Source: UBA7672 sp963718145
GTDB taxonomy: Bacteria > Pseudomonadota > Alphaproteobacteria > Caulobacterales > Hyphomonadaceae
Assembly: GCA_963718145.1 (NCBI GenBank)
Contig: CAVQYJ010000017.1
Span: forward strand, 380,696-444,695
Length of the DNA: 64,000 bases
Reading direction: 5' to 3'
Shown: piece after piece, positions 1 to 8,573 of the stretch
Layout of the letters: each line of letters begins with the position of its first letter
How positions within the stretch are numbered: position 1 is the first letter of the stretch
Made by a program: the position numbers and the translations under genes
Notes under the pieces: generated by a model
Seen by the model: only the letters and a program-made list of their open reading frames with translations
Told to the model about the DNA's origin: nothing
Databases searched by the model: none

Positions 1-16
1 GATACCTGATATAAAA

Positions 17-38
17 AGGGCGGCCCTCGGGCCGCCCT
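17..38 (-). terminator. Rho-independent terminator of the DUF1428 gene
   Basis: A perfect 9-bp stem (AGGCGGCC-type arms at 17-25 and 30-38, with a 4-nt CTCG loop) is followed on the minus strand by a run of five T (positions 13-17 are A on the plus strand). It lies about 25 bp past the stop codon of the minus-strand DUF1428 gene, so it most likely ends that transcript. Confidence 0.8.
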
Positions 39-63
39 GTCTTCATCCGGCATGCTGAGAGGC

Positions 64-411
64 TCAAACCTCCAGCACCCCTTCAAACCCGCCAAAGATC
101 ATCCGCTTGCCGTCGTACGGCATGTCCATCTTCTGCATGCGCGGGTCTTGCATGAGCTTGGCCCAGCCTGCGTCTCGCGTGGATTTGTCGGGCCAGGCGA
201 CCCAGGAGAACACGACGGTTTCCTCAGCCGTTGCCTGGACAGCGCGCTTTAGGTCGGTGACTTTCCCGTCGGGCACGTCGCTGCCCCAGTTCTCCACCAC
301 GCGAGTTGCGCCGACCTCCTTGAAGAGAGCGGCCGAGGCGCGGGCGTGCGCCACGAATTTTTCCTTGTTCAACGTCGGCACGGCGCAGACCACGCCATCA
401 ATGTAGCTCAT
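64..411 (-). CDS. DUF1428 family protein (YbaA-like)
   Basis: A 115-residue protein matching the DUF1428/YbaA family by its opening MSYIDG, the central ENWGSDVPDGK segment, and the closing motif with MPYDGKRMIFGGFE. The family is a small alpha/beta fold with no settled biochemical role. I chose the ATG at 411 because TTGGAG lies six bases upstream; a TTG at 423 is possible but would use up that ribosome binding site. It diverges from the HxlR-type regulator starting near 479, with only about 67 bp between them, so the regulator may control it. A terminator hairpin follows the gene. Confidence 0.85.
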   Translation of the reverse strand: MSYIDGVVCAVPTLNKEKFVAHARASAALFKEVGATRVVENWGSDVPDGKVTDLKRAVQATAEETVVFSWVAWPDKSTRDAGWAKLMQDPRMQKMDMPYDGKRMIFGGFEGVLEV

Positions 412-478
412 GATATTCTCCAATGCTGTTGTCGGCTCAGGCCTTGAGACTTAGCAGGGGTAGTTATATATTGCAACC

Positions 479-1160
479 ATGAAGTTACAAAAACTAACCA
501 GACAGCGATTCACGCAGTTATGACGACGCCTGTGCGACCGCGCATGCGCTCGATCTGATTGGCGAGCGCTGGGCGATGCTGGTGATGCGCGAGCTGATGA
601 TGGGGCCGCGCCGCTTTGGCGACCTGCGCGCCAGCCTTCCCTCCATCAGCGCTAATGTGCTGACGCAACGACTGGAAGGCCTGGAGGCGGCGCATATCGT
701 ACAGCGGCGGAAGCTTGCGCCGCCGGCGTCGGTGCAGGTCTACGACCTCACGGATTGGGGAAGGGAAGCCGAGCCGGTCCTGCTGGCGCTAGGCAAGTGG
801 GGCGTGCGCTCCCCCATGCATGACCCAACGCTGCCCCTGAGCCCCGTGGCACTGATGCTGTCGTTCCGCGCGAAGTTCGATACGGCGAAGGCGAAGGGCA
901 TGGACGTGATGATCGGCTTCCGCTTTGGCGAAGAGGCATTCTCGGTCAGCGTGCGCAAGGGCGTTCTGGCGACGGAGCGCGGCGAAGCGACGGATGCCGA
1001 TGTCGATGTCGCGGGCTCGCCGATGGCTGTCGCGGGACTGATCTATGGAAAAGTTCCGTTGAAGGAGCTGGAACGCCAGGGCGCCCTTGGCGTGAAGGGC
1101 GAGAGGGCGGCGCTGATGCGCTTTGCGGATCACTATGAAATGCCGCCCAAGGCTGAGTGA
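479..1160 (+). CDS. HxlR-family transcriptional regulator, reading frame broken near the start
   Basis: HxlR winged-helix DNA-binding protein: the ALDLIGERWAMLVMRELMMG helix region and the RRFGDLRASLPSISANVLTQ recognition segment are typical. A C-terminal SCP2-like region of about 100 residues follows, as in the longer HxlR proteins. In the main frame (from 519) there is no usable start codon before a TAA at 495. An ATG at 479 in another frame gives MKLQKLT, a typical start for this family. Skipping one base between 498 and 518 joins the two into one protein of about 226 residues. I therefore read it as one gene with a one-base insertion, possibly an assembly error. If the break were real, the shortest product would start at 576, inside the helix-turn-helix. 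Confidence 0.75.
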
Positions 1161-1193
1161 TCGCGTCGCCTGGGACAATAGTGAAGCCGGCGC

Positions 1194-1236
1194 TTGACTG
1201 TTATCCGGCCGTCGTGATTATGAAGTCCGCACTTCA
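1194..1236 (+). promoter_or_regulatory. Promoter with ArsR-type operator
   Basis: A TTGACT -35 box (1194-1199) is followed 16-17 bp later by a GATTAT/ATTATG -10-like box. Directly over and after it lies a 6-bp inverted repeat, TGAAGT-CCGC-ACTTCA, at 1221-1236. This small palindrome next to the -10 box is the layout expected for an operator of the ArsR repressor encoded second in the operon. The assignment of the repressor is inferred from position. Confidence 0.5.
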
Positions 1237-1253
1237 CAATCGAGGGATCTCCC

Positions 1254-1728
1254 ATGAACCCGCCGCCAGCCGTGCACGACACGTTCGTCATCGAGCGAGA
1301 CTATCCCAAGCCGCCCGGCAGGGTCTTCGCGGCGTTTCGCGATCCGGCGAAGGAAGCGGCGCTGGTATGCCGAAGGCGGCGCGCACGATGTGGTATCCTA
1401 CGAACTCGACTTTCGCGTCGGCGGGAAGGAAGTGCTGGCCGGCCGGATGAAGCCGGGCACGCCCGTCGCTGGCGTGGTGCTCACCTGGTCGCAGACATTC
1501 CTGGATCTCGTGGAGAACAGCCGCATTGTTTTCGTCCAGACGCTAGACGTCGGCGAGAAACGCATTTCCTGCGCCCTTGTCACCGTGGAATTCCGGTCCT
1601 CCGCTTCGGGGTGCAGCCTGTGGCTCACCCATCAGGCGGCATACTTCGAGGGCGCGGACGGACCACAAATGCGAAAGACGGGCTGGGAGGCGCTGCTCGC
1701 AAGCCTTGCCGCAACGCTTGAAGCCTGA
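1254..1728 (+). CDS. SRPBCC domain protein (AHSA1 type), frameshifted
   Basis: START/AHSA1-like SRPBCC protein, a fold with a deep hydrophobic pocket that binds lipid or aromatic ligands. The N-terminus (ERDYPKPPGRVFAAFRDPAK) reads in one frame from 1254. From about 1362 the protein continues in the next frame as WYAEGGAHDVVSYELDFRVG and runs to a TGA at 1726-1728 with the expected GEKRISCALVTVEF and AAYFEGADGPQMR segments. One extra base in GCGGCGC (1345-1362) explains the break; without it the product has about 158 residues, normal for the family. Its stop overlaps the next ATG by one base, giving tight coupling to the ArsR gene. The order enzyme-then-regulator is the reverse of the commoner ArsR-SRPBCC arrangement. 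Confidence 0.75.
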
Positions 1729-2060
1729 TGGCCGCGGCGCTGAAAAAGGCGGACAGCGTGTTCAACGCTCTGGGCGATCCCACGCGGCGCGCCATTGTCC
1801 AGAAACTCAGCCGCGGGCCATCGACGGTGTCGCGCCTTGCCGCTCCGCTGGAGATCACGATCACCGCCGTGCGTCAGCATCTCGATGTGCTGGAGCAATG
1901 CGGCCTCGTCCGCACCGAGAAGGTCGGCCGCGTGCGCACCTGCACGTTCGACACGAAGGGGCTCGCCGTACTGGAGACGTGGATCGGCGAGCAACGCTCG
2001 ATATGGGAACAGCGGCTCGATCAACTCGGTGATCTGCTGGGCGAAGATAACGAGGATTAG
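1728..2060 (+). CDS. ArsR-family winged-helix repressor
   Basis: A 110-residue winged-helix protein. FNALGDPTRRAIVQKLSRGP opens the domain, EITITAVRQHLDVLEQCGLV is the recognition helix and wing, and TFDTKGLAVLETWI follows. It lacks the CVC metal site of classical ArsR/SmtB, so it belongs to the SRPBCC-linked, probably metal-independent subgroup. It overlaps the SRPBCC gene by one base and is therefore co-transcribed. The likely target is the palindrome at 1221-1236 upstream of the pair. Confidence 0.85.
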   Translation: MAAALKKADSVFNALGDPTRRAIVQKLSRGPSTVSRLAAPLEITITAVRQHLDVLEQCGLVRTEKVGRVRTCTFDTKGLAVLETWIGEQRSIWEQRLDQLGDLLGEDNED

Positions 2061-2216
2061 GACCGACGACCGATCCGTCGGGCTGCCCTCCACAACAAAC
2101 GGGCGGGCATATCGTCATCGGCATCGCCATGCCAATCCGGCCGGCCGCGCTGCCCGCACAGGCAAGCGCTCGCGGCCGCTTGGGTGTCGCCAGGGAGAGC
2201 CGCTTCAGCCTACAGC

Positions 2217-3071
2217 CTACAGCCCGCTGAACGTTGCGTTGCAGACCTTCGGATCGCCGGTCTGGTAGCCTTTTCGGAGCCACTCGACGCGCTGGGCGGA
2301 TGAGCCGTGCGTGAAGTTCTCGGGATTGACGCCGCCGCCGCCGCGCTTCTGCAGCTTGTCGTCGCCGATGGCATTGGCGGTCTTGAGGCCTTCCTCGAGG
2401 TCGCCCGGTTCAAGCGCAACCTGACCGCCGGACGCGGCCGAAGCGTTGGCCGCCCACACGCCGGCATAGCAGTCCGCCTGGAGTTCGAGGGCGACGGAAT
2501 ACTCGTTGGCCTCGCCGCGCCCGCCGGCGCGCTGCTGCGCCTGCTGCACTTTCTGCGTAGCGCCCGTCAGCGTCTGCACATGGTGGCCGAATTCGTGCGC
2601 AAGCACATAGGCCTTGGCGAAGTCAGCGCCGGACGCGCCAAGCTGGCTCTCCATCGTCTGCCAGAAGGAGAGGTCGAGATAGACGGTGGAATCATTCGGA
2701 CAGTAGAACGGCCCCATCGCCGCCTGCCCATAGCCGCAACCCGTTCCGGTGCCGGAGTCATAGATCACCACTTTGGGCTCGGTGTAGCCCGACATCCCTG
2801 CCTTCCAGACATCGTTGATGTTGGAGCCGATGACGTCGACGAACTGTCCGGCTTGGTCCTGCGGTGTGCCGACCGCGCCCTTTTCCTGGCTGCCTGCTCC
2901 GCCGAACTGGCTGGCGATCCGCTGGGTCGTGAACGGGTCGATGCCGAAGACGAAATAGCCGATCAGCGAGATGACAATCACGCCAAGCCCGCCGCCCGCC
3001 GCTATGCCTCCGCCCGAAAGCCCGCGCCGGTCTTCAACTCCGCCGCCGCGCCGTCCGCCCGTCCACCGCAT
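2217..3071 (-). CDS. Neutral zinc metallopeptidase (YpfJ/KPN_02809 type)
   Basis: A 284-residue membrane-anchored protein of the YpfJ-like putative neutral zinc metallopeptidase family. The first 28 residues are Arg/Gly-rich and are followed by one membrane segment (about 29-45). The zinc motif HEFGHH sits at 159-164 and a downstream ELQADCYAGVW segment near 196-206 carries the third ligand; YCPNDSTVYLDLSF is also typical. Length agrees with the family. The active site would face the periplasm. No substrate is known. It stands alone between convergent and divergent neighbours. Confidence 0.88.
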   Translation of the reverse strand: MRWTGGRRGGGVEDRRGLSGGGIAAGGGLGVIVISLIGYFVFGIDPFTTQRIASQFGGAGSQEKGAVGTPQDQAGQFVDVIGSNINDVWKAGMSGYTEPKVVIYDSGTGTGCGYGQAAMGPFYCPNDSTVYLDLSFWQTMESQLGASGADFAKAYVLAHEFGHHVQTLTGATQKVQQAQQRAGGRGEANEYSVALELQADCYAGVWAANASAASGGQVALEPGDLEEGLKTANAIGDDKLQKRGGGGVNPENFTHGSSAQRVEWLRKGYQTGDPKVCNATFSGL

Positions 3072-3274
3072 GATCCGCCTCCGGTTTGCTGCTAGTCAGT
3101 CTAGACGGAAACGCGCCGGAGGGGAGAGGGGTTCATGCGAGAGGGTGTGAATGGCGGCGGGCCTGCCGATTGGGCCGCAAAATGCGGTGTTGCCGGGCGC
3201 AATCAGCGTTTCTGCCTGTGTGACGCCGCTTGTGCGCCGCGACGGGCCTCAGACACGGCTCTTGGCGACGTATG

Positions 3275-4687
3275 TCAGCCGGCGATTGCCGCCTTGCGCG
3301 CGCGCCACAGGTGCATCAGGCCATAGACGACGAGCCCGGCGGCGATCCAGTAGAAGAAGCGGTCCCGCGTCGCCGGCGGCAGGCTGATGAAGAGGTAGAT
3401 GCAGCCCAGGATCGCGAACGGCGCCAGCACCCACACGAACGGCGTGCGGAAAGAGCGAGGGCGAGACGGATCGCGCCGCCGCATCACCATGACGCTGGCC
3501 GCCACGGCAATGAAGGCGGCGAGCGTTCCGGCGTTCGCCAGCGCCGCAATCTCTCCCAGCGGCAGCAGCCCGGCGAGCACCGAGACCAGGGCCGCCGTCA
3601 CGAGAGTGACGACAACCGGCGCGCCGCGCTTTTCGTTGACCGCGCCGAGCCATCTGGGCAGCAGGCCATCGCGCGCCATGACGAAGAAGATGCGGCTCTG
3701 CCCAAACATGAAGGCCAGGATCACGGTTGGCAGCGCAATGGCTGCGACGCCCGCGATCGCGGTCGCAACTTCGGGATAGCCCAGGGTCCGCAGGATGAGC
3801 GCCAGCGGCTCGCTGCTCTTTGCGAAGTCCGCCGGCGGCATGGCGCCGACGGCGGCGGCGGCCACGGCCATGTAGAGCGCTGTGCAGACGACCATCGATC
3901 CGATCACCCCGATGGCCAGGTCGCGCGCGGGGTTCTTGGTCTCTTCTGCGGCGGTGGAGACGGCGTCGAAGCCGTAGAAGGCAAAGAAGATGATCGAAGC
4001 GGCCGCCATCACGCCGATGCGCGCTCCGTCGGCCGTGCTGGTCGCCGCAAAACCGTTCGGCATGAAGGGCGTGAAGTTCGCGACGTTGAAGTGCGGCAGG
4101 GTCAGGGCCAGGAAGACCAGCAGGGCCGCAACCTTCAGCACGACCAGCACGGTGTTGACGGCTGCGCTCTCGCGCGTTCCGACACAGAGCAGGGCGGCGA
4201 CCGCGAACAGGATGAGGATGGCGGGCAGGTTGACGATGCCGCCCGCATGCGGGCCGGCTGTCAGTGCAAGCGGAAGGTCCAGCCCGAAGCCCTGCAGGAA
4301 GGGCACGGCGTAGCCGGACCAGCCGACGGCGACGGCGGCGCAGACGACAGAGTATTCGAGGATCAGCGCCCAGCCGATCACCCAGGCGGCCAGCTCGCCG
4401 ATGGCGACGAAGGAATAGGTGTAGGCGCTGCCCGAGGCCGGCATCATGCCGGCGAGTTCGCCATAGCAGAGCGCAACCGCGGCGCAGATCGCGCCTGCGA
4501 TCAGGAAGGACAGCATGACCGCAGGGCCCGCGCCATCTGCGCCAACGCCAATCAAGGTGTAGATGCCGGTGCCGACAATGGCGCCGACGCCGAGAGCGAC
4601 AAGCTGCACCGGCCCGAGCGTGCGGCGCAGCTTCGGCCCATCGCCTTCATGCGCGCTCTCGATGGCCTTGCGAGTCCACAGCCCCAT
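3275..4687 (-). CDS. APC-superfamily amino acid permease
   Basis: A 470-residue polytopic membrane protein with about 12 hydrophobic segments. The GVGAIVGTGIYTLIG motif in the first helix is the conserved substrate-contact region of APC transporters (YfnA/CAT type), and ICAAVALCYGELAGMMPASG is the typical second helix. FYGFDAVSTAAEETKNP, in the sixth helix and following loop, fits the cationic amino-acid transporter branch. I start at the ATG at 4687 because GGAGGGG lies just upstream; an in-frame start at 4714 would add nine charged residues without a ribosome binding site. It probably takes up an amino acid by proton symport; the substrate cannot be read from sequence. Confidence 0.88.
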   Translation of the reverse strand: MGLWTRKAIESAHEGDGPKLRRTLGPVQLVALGVGAIVGTGIYTLIGVGADGAGPAVMLSFLIAGAICAAVALCYGELAGMMPASGSAYTYSFVAIGELAAWVIGWALILEYSVVCAAVAVGWSGYAVPFLQGFGLDLPLALTAGPHAGGIVNLPAILILFAVAALLCVGTRESAAVNTVLVVLKVAALLVFLALTLPHFNVANFTPFMPNGFAATSTADGARIGVMAAASIIFFAFYGFDAVSTAAEETKNPARDLAIGVIGSMVVCTALYMAVAAAAVGAMPPADFAKSSEPLALILRTLGYPEVATAIAGVAAIALPTVILAFMFGQSRIFFVMARDGLLPRWLGAVNEKRGAPVVVTLVTAALVSVLAGLLPLGEIAALANAGTLAAFIAVAASVMVMRRRDPSRPRSFRTPFVWVLAPFAILGCIYLFISLPPATRDRFFYWIAAGLVVYGLMHLWRARKAAIAG

Positions 4688-4804
4688 GTCCGCCCCTCCA
4701 CTTTCTCGCCGCACTCAAGCATGAGTTGGCGGTGGATGGCAGCCCTGGATTTCCTGCCGGACGCAGCGTTTTCTTCCAGCCGCGGATCGTGTTAGGATCG
4801 CCTT

Positions 4805-5053
4805 ATGGCCGACGGTTTCAAAGTCGAGATGGACGAAGAGCGGGCGAGGCAGCTTGAGGCCGTCGCGCGTGAGCGTGGCGTCGCGCCGGCCGAACTCGCG
4901 CGGCAGTTTCTTGAGCAGGCGCTTGAAGACGAGGCCGACAGGGCGGAAGTCGCAAGCCGCTGGAAAGAGTTCGAGGAGACCGGCGAGACGATTGATCATG
5001 CCGAGGTCATCGACCTGCTTCGGCGAAGGGCTTCGGGCCAGAGGGACGCTTGA
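4805..5053 (+). CDS. Antitoxin of a ParDE-type toxin-antitoxin pair
   Basis: An 82-residue, highly charged, mainly helical protein beginning with a short beta strand (FKVEMDEERARQLEAVARER) as in ribbon-helix-helix antitoxins. The second half (FEETGETIDHAEVIDLLRRRA) is the part expected to wrap the toxin. It overlaps the toxin start by four bases (TTGA), the usual coupling in type II systems. It would bind its own promoter in the short gap at 4715-4804 and neutralise the downstream ParE-like protein. The family label rests on size, context and fold pattern. Confidence 0.75.
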   Translation: MADGFKVEMDEERARQLEAVARERGVAPAELARQFLEQALEDEADRAEVASRWKEFEETGETIDHAEVIDLLRRRASGQRDA

Positions 5054-5331
5054 TTCTCAGATGGCTTCCGGAGGCGCGAGGGGACCTCGACCGCATCGAC
5101 GCATTCTGGAATTCGATTGACCCTTCGCTGGCGCCTCGTGCGGCGAGCGTGATTCTCAAACTGGCTGAATCGCTGGCTCAGTTTCCCGAGCGCGGACGTA
5201 TCAGCCGCATGGATGACGCGACACGCGAACTGGTCGGTCGGTTTGGGGCGGGTGCCTTCATCCTCCGCTACAGAATTCTTGGCGATACGATCGTTGTCGT
5301 GCAGGTTCGCCACTCCAAAGAGCTGCCTTGA
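5050..5331 (+). CDS. parE: ParE/RelE-superfamily toxin
   Basis: A 93-residue protein with the ParE/RelE layout: RWLPEARGDLDRIDAFW as first helix, a central ESLAQFPERGRISRM turn, and a strand-rich end FILRYRILGDTIVVVQVRHS. The start is TTG at 5050, overlapping the antitoxin stop, so translation is probably coupled. ParE-type toxins inhibit DNA gyrase whereas RelE-type toxins cut mRNA. The PERGR and RYRI features favour ParE, but the sequence alone does not settle the target. Confidence 0.8.
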   Translation: MILRWLPEARGDLDRIDAFWNSIDPSLAPRAASVILKLAESLAQFPERGRISRMDDATRELVGRFGAGAFILRYRILGDTIVVVQVRHSKELP

Positions 5332-5341
5332 GGACACAACA

Positions 5342-6235
5342 ATGACCCACCCCATTCGCATCGGCGTCGGCGGGTGGAGTTTCGAGCCGTGGGACGAGAC
5401 GTTCTACCCGCCCGGGCTCTCGAAATCGAAGCAGCTCGAATACGCCAGCCGCAAGATGACGGCGGTGGAGGTCAACGCCACCTACTATTCATCGTTCAAG
5501 CCGGAGACATTCGCCAAATGGCGCGATGCGGCGCCGGACGGGTTCATGTTCAGCCTCAAGGCTCACCGGTTCTCCACCGTGCGCAAGACGCGCGAGGACA
5601 TGAAGTCATCGATCGACCTCTTCCTCGGACAGGGGATCACGCAACTGAAGGACAAGCTGGGGCCGATCAACTGGCAGTTCCCCGGCACGCGCAAGTTCGA
5701 GAAGGATTATTTCGACACCTTCCTGTCGCTGCTGCCGAAGGAGAAGGACAAGGTCCGGCTGCGCCACGCGCTCGAGGTTCGCAACCCGACCTGCACCGAC
5801 CCGGCCTTCCTCGACCTGCTGACGAAGCACGGCGCCACCGTGGTCTATGCCGAGGACGATGAGTTTCCGAAGATCCGCCACGAGGGCGCGGACTTTGCCG
5901 TCGCGCGGCTGATGCAGACGAAGGGCGATGTGGCGACCGGCTATGGCAAGGCCGACATCGACCGCTTCGCGAAGATGCTTGGCGGCTGGTCGAAGAAGCA
6001 GGATGTGTTCGCTTTCATCATCTCCGGCGCCAAGGAGCGCAATCCGGCAGCGGCGATGGCGTTGCAGGAGAAGCTGGGCCTGAGCCCCGCCACATCGAAC
6101 GAGGCCGATGCGATGGCGGCAGCGAGGGGCAAGAGCGCCCAGGCGAAATCAGCTCAGGCGATAAAGCCGGCGGCGAAGAAGGCCGCTGCAGCGAAAGCCG
6201 CGCCCGCCGGTAAGGCGCCGGCAAGGAAGAAGTGA
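5342..6235 (+). CDS. DUF72 family protein with Lys/Ala-rich tail
   Basis: A 297-residue DUF72 (YecE-like) protein: IRIGVGGWSFEPWDETFYPPG at the start, VEVNATYYSSFKPETFAKWR next, and a QFPGTRKF segment further on. The fold is a TIM barrel of unknown reaction. The ATG at 5342 follows GAGGACACA; the longer reading from 5213 overlaps the toxin and is rejected. The last 45 residues are an unusual low-complexity tail made of K, A, P and Q, like histone-H1/AlgP tails, which suggests contact with nucleic acid. It lies 10 bp after the toxin gene and 9 bp before the VOC gene. Confidence 0.88.
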   Translation: MTHPIRIGVGGWSFEPWDETFYPPGLSKSKQLEYASRKMTAVEVNATYYSSFKPETFAKWRDAAPDGFMFSLKAHRFSTVRKTREDMKSSIDLFLGQGITQLKDKLGPINWQFPGTRKFEKDYFDTFLSLLPKEKDKVRLRHALEVRNPTCTDPAFLDLLTKHGATVVYAEDDEFPKIRHEGADFAVARLMQTKGDVATGYGKADIDRFAKMLGGWSKKQDVFAFIISGAKERNPAAAMALQEKLGLSPATSNEADAMAAARGKSAQAKSAQAIKPAAKKAAAAKAAPAGKAPARKK

Positions 6236-6244
6236 AGAAGCGCC

Positions 6245-6634
6245 ATGCGGCTCAACCAGGTGACCGTCCCGCTCATCGACTACGCCGCGAGCGTGGAGTT
6301 CTACCGCAGGCTCGGCCTCAGGCTGATCGTCGATGCGCCGCCGCACTATGCCCGCTTCGAGTGTCCGCAGGGCGACGGCGGCGAGCCGGCGACTTTCTCG
6401 ATCGAAAAGGTGGAGGGATGGAGCGGCGCCGATTGGCCGGAAATCTGGTTCGAGAGCGACCGACTGGATGATCTGGTCGCGGAGCTCAAGGCTGCGGGCG
6501 TCCGGTTCGAGAGCGATCCGGAAACCAAAAGCTATCTCTGGCGGGTGGCTGCGTTGCGCGATCCCGCCGGCAACCGGATCGCGCTCTATCACGCCGGCGA
6601 CAACCGCCGCCATCCGCCCTGGCGCGTGAAATAG
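6245..6634 (+). CDS. VOC-family (glyoxalase-like) protein
   Basis: A 129-residue protein with the beta-alpha-beta-beta-beta repeats of the vicinal-oxygen-chelate fold: LNQVTVPLIDYAASVEFYRRLG opens module one and DRLDDLVAELKAAGVRFES opens module two. The final RDPAGNRIALYHAG contains the usual metal-ligand region. These proteins are glyoxalases, dioxygenases or resistance proteins; this one cannot be assigned. It begins nine bases after the DUF72 stop, so the two are likely co-transcribed. Confidence 0.82.
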   Translation: MRLNQVTVPLIDYAASVEFYRRLGLRLIVDAPPHYARFECPQGDGGEPATFSIEKVEGWSGADWPEIWFESDRLDDLVAELKAAGVRFESDPETKSYLWRVAALRDPAGNRIALYHAGDNRRHPPWRVK

Positions 6635-6826
6635 GGGAGAAGGCATCGAGCTCCGATCCTCGCGCCGCGAATTGTCGCGCCTGGATTTTGCCGGGCGCGT
6701 GGTTCGGCCCACATGGCCTGGCTTCCGCTTCGATGATACAAGGCCCGGCCGACTGGACGCGCCGGACAGACGGGTTTCGAAATGTCGTGCGTTGGGATTT
6801 CAGAAACACACTCTCGGGGAAACGCA

Positions 6827-8032
6827 ATGCATCGCAGACTCGTTGGAGCAGGTCTTGCCGTCATGGCGGCGTGTCTTGCGGCGCCGGCGTTGGCGCAGGC
6901 GCCGTCCGACTACAGGCGGCCGCATACGAACTGGGGCGCACCGGACCTGCAGGGATTCTGGACCAACGCCTCGATCACCAGAATGTCCCGTCCGGCGGGC
7001 ATCACCACCCTGGTCATCACGCCCGAACAAGCAAAGTCGATCGAGGACAAGGATTTTAACAACGCCCGGCTGGCCGCCGACCAGAAGCCCACTGACCAGA
7101 CCCTGGGCGCGCCGACCTTGGGCGGGCTTCAGGCAAACGGCAACTACAACGCCTTCTGGTGGGACCCCGGCACGAAGGTGGCGCAGATCAACGGCGAGTA
7201 CCGCTCGTCGTGGATCGTAGCGCCGGCGGATGGGCGCATTCCCTACAAGGCGCGCAGGCCCGGACCGGCTGCGGCGCCCGCCTCCCCTCCGGCCGCTGCG
7301 CCGACGGCAACAGCCAGGCAGGCCGCGCCGGCGAGGCCTGCGGCCGCACCCGCGAGGTCCGGCGACGCTTCTCCGGCCTCTGTTGCGTCCGGCGCCAAGC
7401 CCTTCGTCGAGCCGGGTCCTTCCTACGGCAATGTGGGCGTCGGGCGCGTCGAGTCTGCAGCGTCCTATGCTGGTCCCGAATCACGCAGCCTTGGCGAGCG
7501 CTGCCTGATCGGCTTTGGCGGCACGGGCGGGCCGGTGATGAACAACGTCCTCTACAACAACGCCTACCAGATCGTGCAGTCGCCAGGCGCCGTCATGATC
7601 CTTGTGGAGATGAACCATGATGCGCGCATCATCCCGATCGTGGCCGAAGCCGCGGCGGCCGCCAGGGCGCTGCGTCCGAACGCGATCAAGCCGTGGCTGG
7701 GCGACAGCCTGGGCTGGTATGAGGGGGACACGCTGGTCGTGGAAACCCGCAATGTGAACCCGGCGCAGCGCGGCTACATTTCGGCCAATGGCAAGCTGAC
7801 GGAGCGATTCACCCGCGAGTCCGAAGGCGCGATCGTGTACGGCTTCGAAGTGGAGGACCCGGACCAGTATACCCAGGTCTGGAAGGGCGAGATGTCGTTC
7901 CGGGCGCTGAAGGGCGGGCTGTTCGAATACGCGTGCCACGAAGGCAATTACGGCCTCGTTGGCATCCTCGAAGGCGCCCGCCAGAAGGAGAAACGCGGCG
8001 AGGCGCTCGAACTGACGGCGGAGAGCGAGTGA
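6827..8032 (+). CDS. Secreted protein of an uncharacterised family, paralogue 1 of 3
   Basis: A 401-residue exported protein. Residues 1-25 form a signal peptide (MHRRLVGAGLAVMAACLAAP, cleavage after ALAQA). Then come GAPDLQGFWTNASI, YNAFWWDPGTKVAQ, a Pro/Ala-rich linker at about 150-190, GERCLIGFGGTGGPVMNNVL, EMNHDARIIPI, WLGDSLGWYEGDTLVVETRN and the closing FEYACHEGNYGLVGILEGAR. The same order of blocks recurs at 49527 and 58026. The invariant CHEGNY is not a haem motif. The family is common in Caulobacterales and Sphingomonadales but has no known role. The start at 6827 has GGGGA just upstream and gives the clean signal peptide. Confidence 0.8.
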   Translation: MHRRLVGAGLAVMAACLAAPALAQAPSDYRRPHTNWGAPDLQGFWTNASITRMSRPAGITTLVITPEQAKSIEDKDFNNARLAADQKPTDQTLGAPTLGGLQANGNYNAFWWDPGTKVAQINGEYRSSWIVAPADGRIPYKARRPGPAAAPASPPAAAPTATARQAAPARPAAAPARSGDASPASVASGAKPFVEPGPSYGNVGVGRVESAASYAGPESRSLGERCLIGFGGTGGPVMNNVLYNNAYQIVQSPGAVMILVEMNHDARIIPIVAEAAAAARALRPNAIKPWLGDSLGWYEGDTLVVETRNVNPAQRGYISANGKLTERFTRESEGAIVYGFEVEDPDQYTQVWKGEMSFRALKGGLFEYACHEGNYGLVGILEGARQKEKRGEALELTAESE

Positions 8033-8062
8033 CCGTCCGGCCTCACCTCCGCGCCAAGCTGG

Positions 8063-8551
8063 TCAGCCCAGCTTTTCTTGCAGCCACACCGTCACTTGTG
8101 CACGCCGCACCGGCGTCTGCTTCTTCGCGACCTCGGCGACGATGTCGGCGAGCGATACCGACCTGAGCTCCGCTTTCCAGGCGGACTCCGCACGGCGGAA
8201 CACCGAGTTGATCTCGCACGGCTTGCGGAAGTCCCCATTGGGACCCGTGCACGGACCCTGCTGGCGTATTTCAGAACAGCGGAAAGCCGGCTCATCGCCT
8301 TCGATGGCTTCGTAGATATCCCAAAGCGTGACGTCCTCGGCCTTGCGGGCGAGGCGATACCCGCCCCCGGCGCCCCGCACCGATTCGACGACGCCAGATC
8401 GCGCCAACGCCTGCATGTGCTTGGCCATGTAGGCCGGCGCGAGAAAATGGAACTCCGCCAGCGCATTCGCGGGCAGGCCAACCCCCGGCGACAGCGCCGC
8501 CAGCAGCGCGCAGGCATGGGCCGTCCACTCGACGCCTTCGCTCATCTTCAT
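8063..8551 (-). CDS. Rrf2-family regulator with three-cysteine Fe-S site
   Basis: A 162-residue winged-helix protein of the Rrf2 family (IscR, NsrR, RirA). LAPAYMAKHMQALARSGVVE is the recognition helix and wing, followed by GAGGGYRLAR. Three cysteines at 92, 101 and 112 (FRCSEIRQQGPC, then KPC) match the cluster ligands of this family, so it probably senses iron, redox state or NO through an Fe-S cluster. It diverges from the FAD oxidoreductase, with two operator-like palindromes in the gap (8574-8615), so it probably controls itself and that gene. The start at 8551 is chosen over an upstream in-frame start that would run through the operators. Confidence 0.85.
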   Translation of the reverse strand: MKMSEGVEWTAHACALLAALSPGVGLPANALAEFHFLAPAYMAKHMQALARSGVVESVRGAGGGYRLARKAEDVTLWDIYEAIEGDEPAFRCSEIRQQGPCTGPNGDFRKPCEINSVFRRAESAWKAELRSVSLADIVAEVAKKQTPVRRAQVTVWLQEKLG

Positions 8552-8573
8552 CGGACGCTCCGATTCCCTATTG

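Noticed and set aside
3230..4795. Long plus-strand frame of 521 codons antisense to the permease
   Set aside because: Composition is Arg/Asp/Gly-rich with no domain; the opposite strand encodes a clear APC permease.
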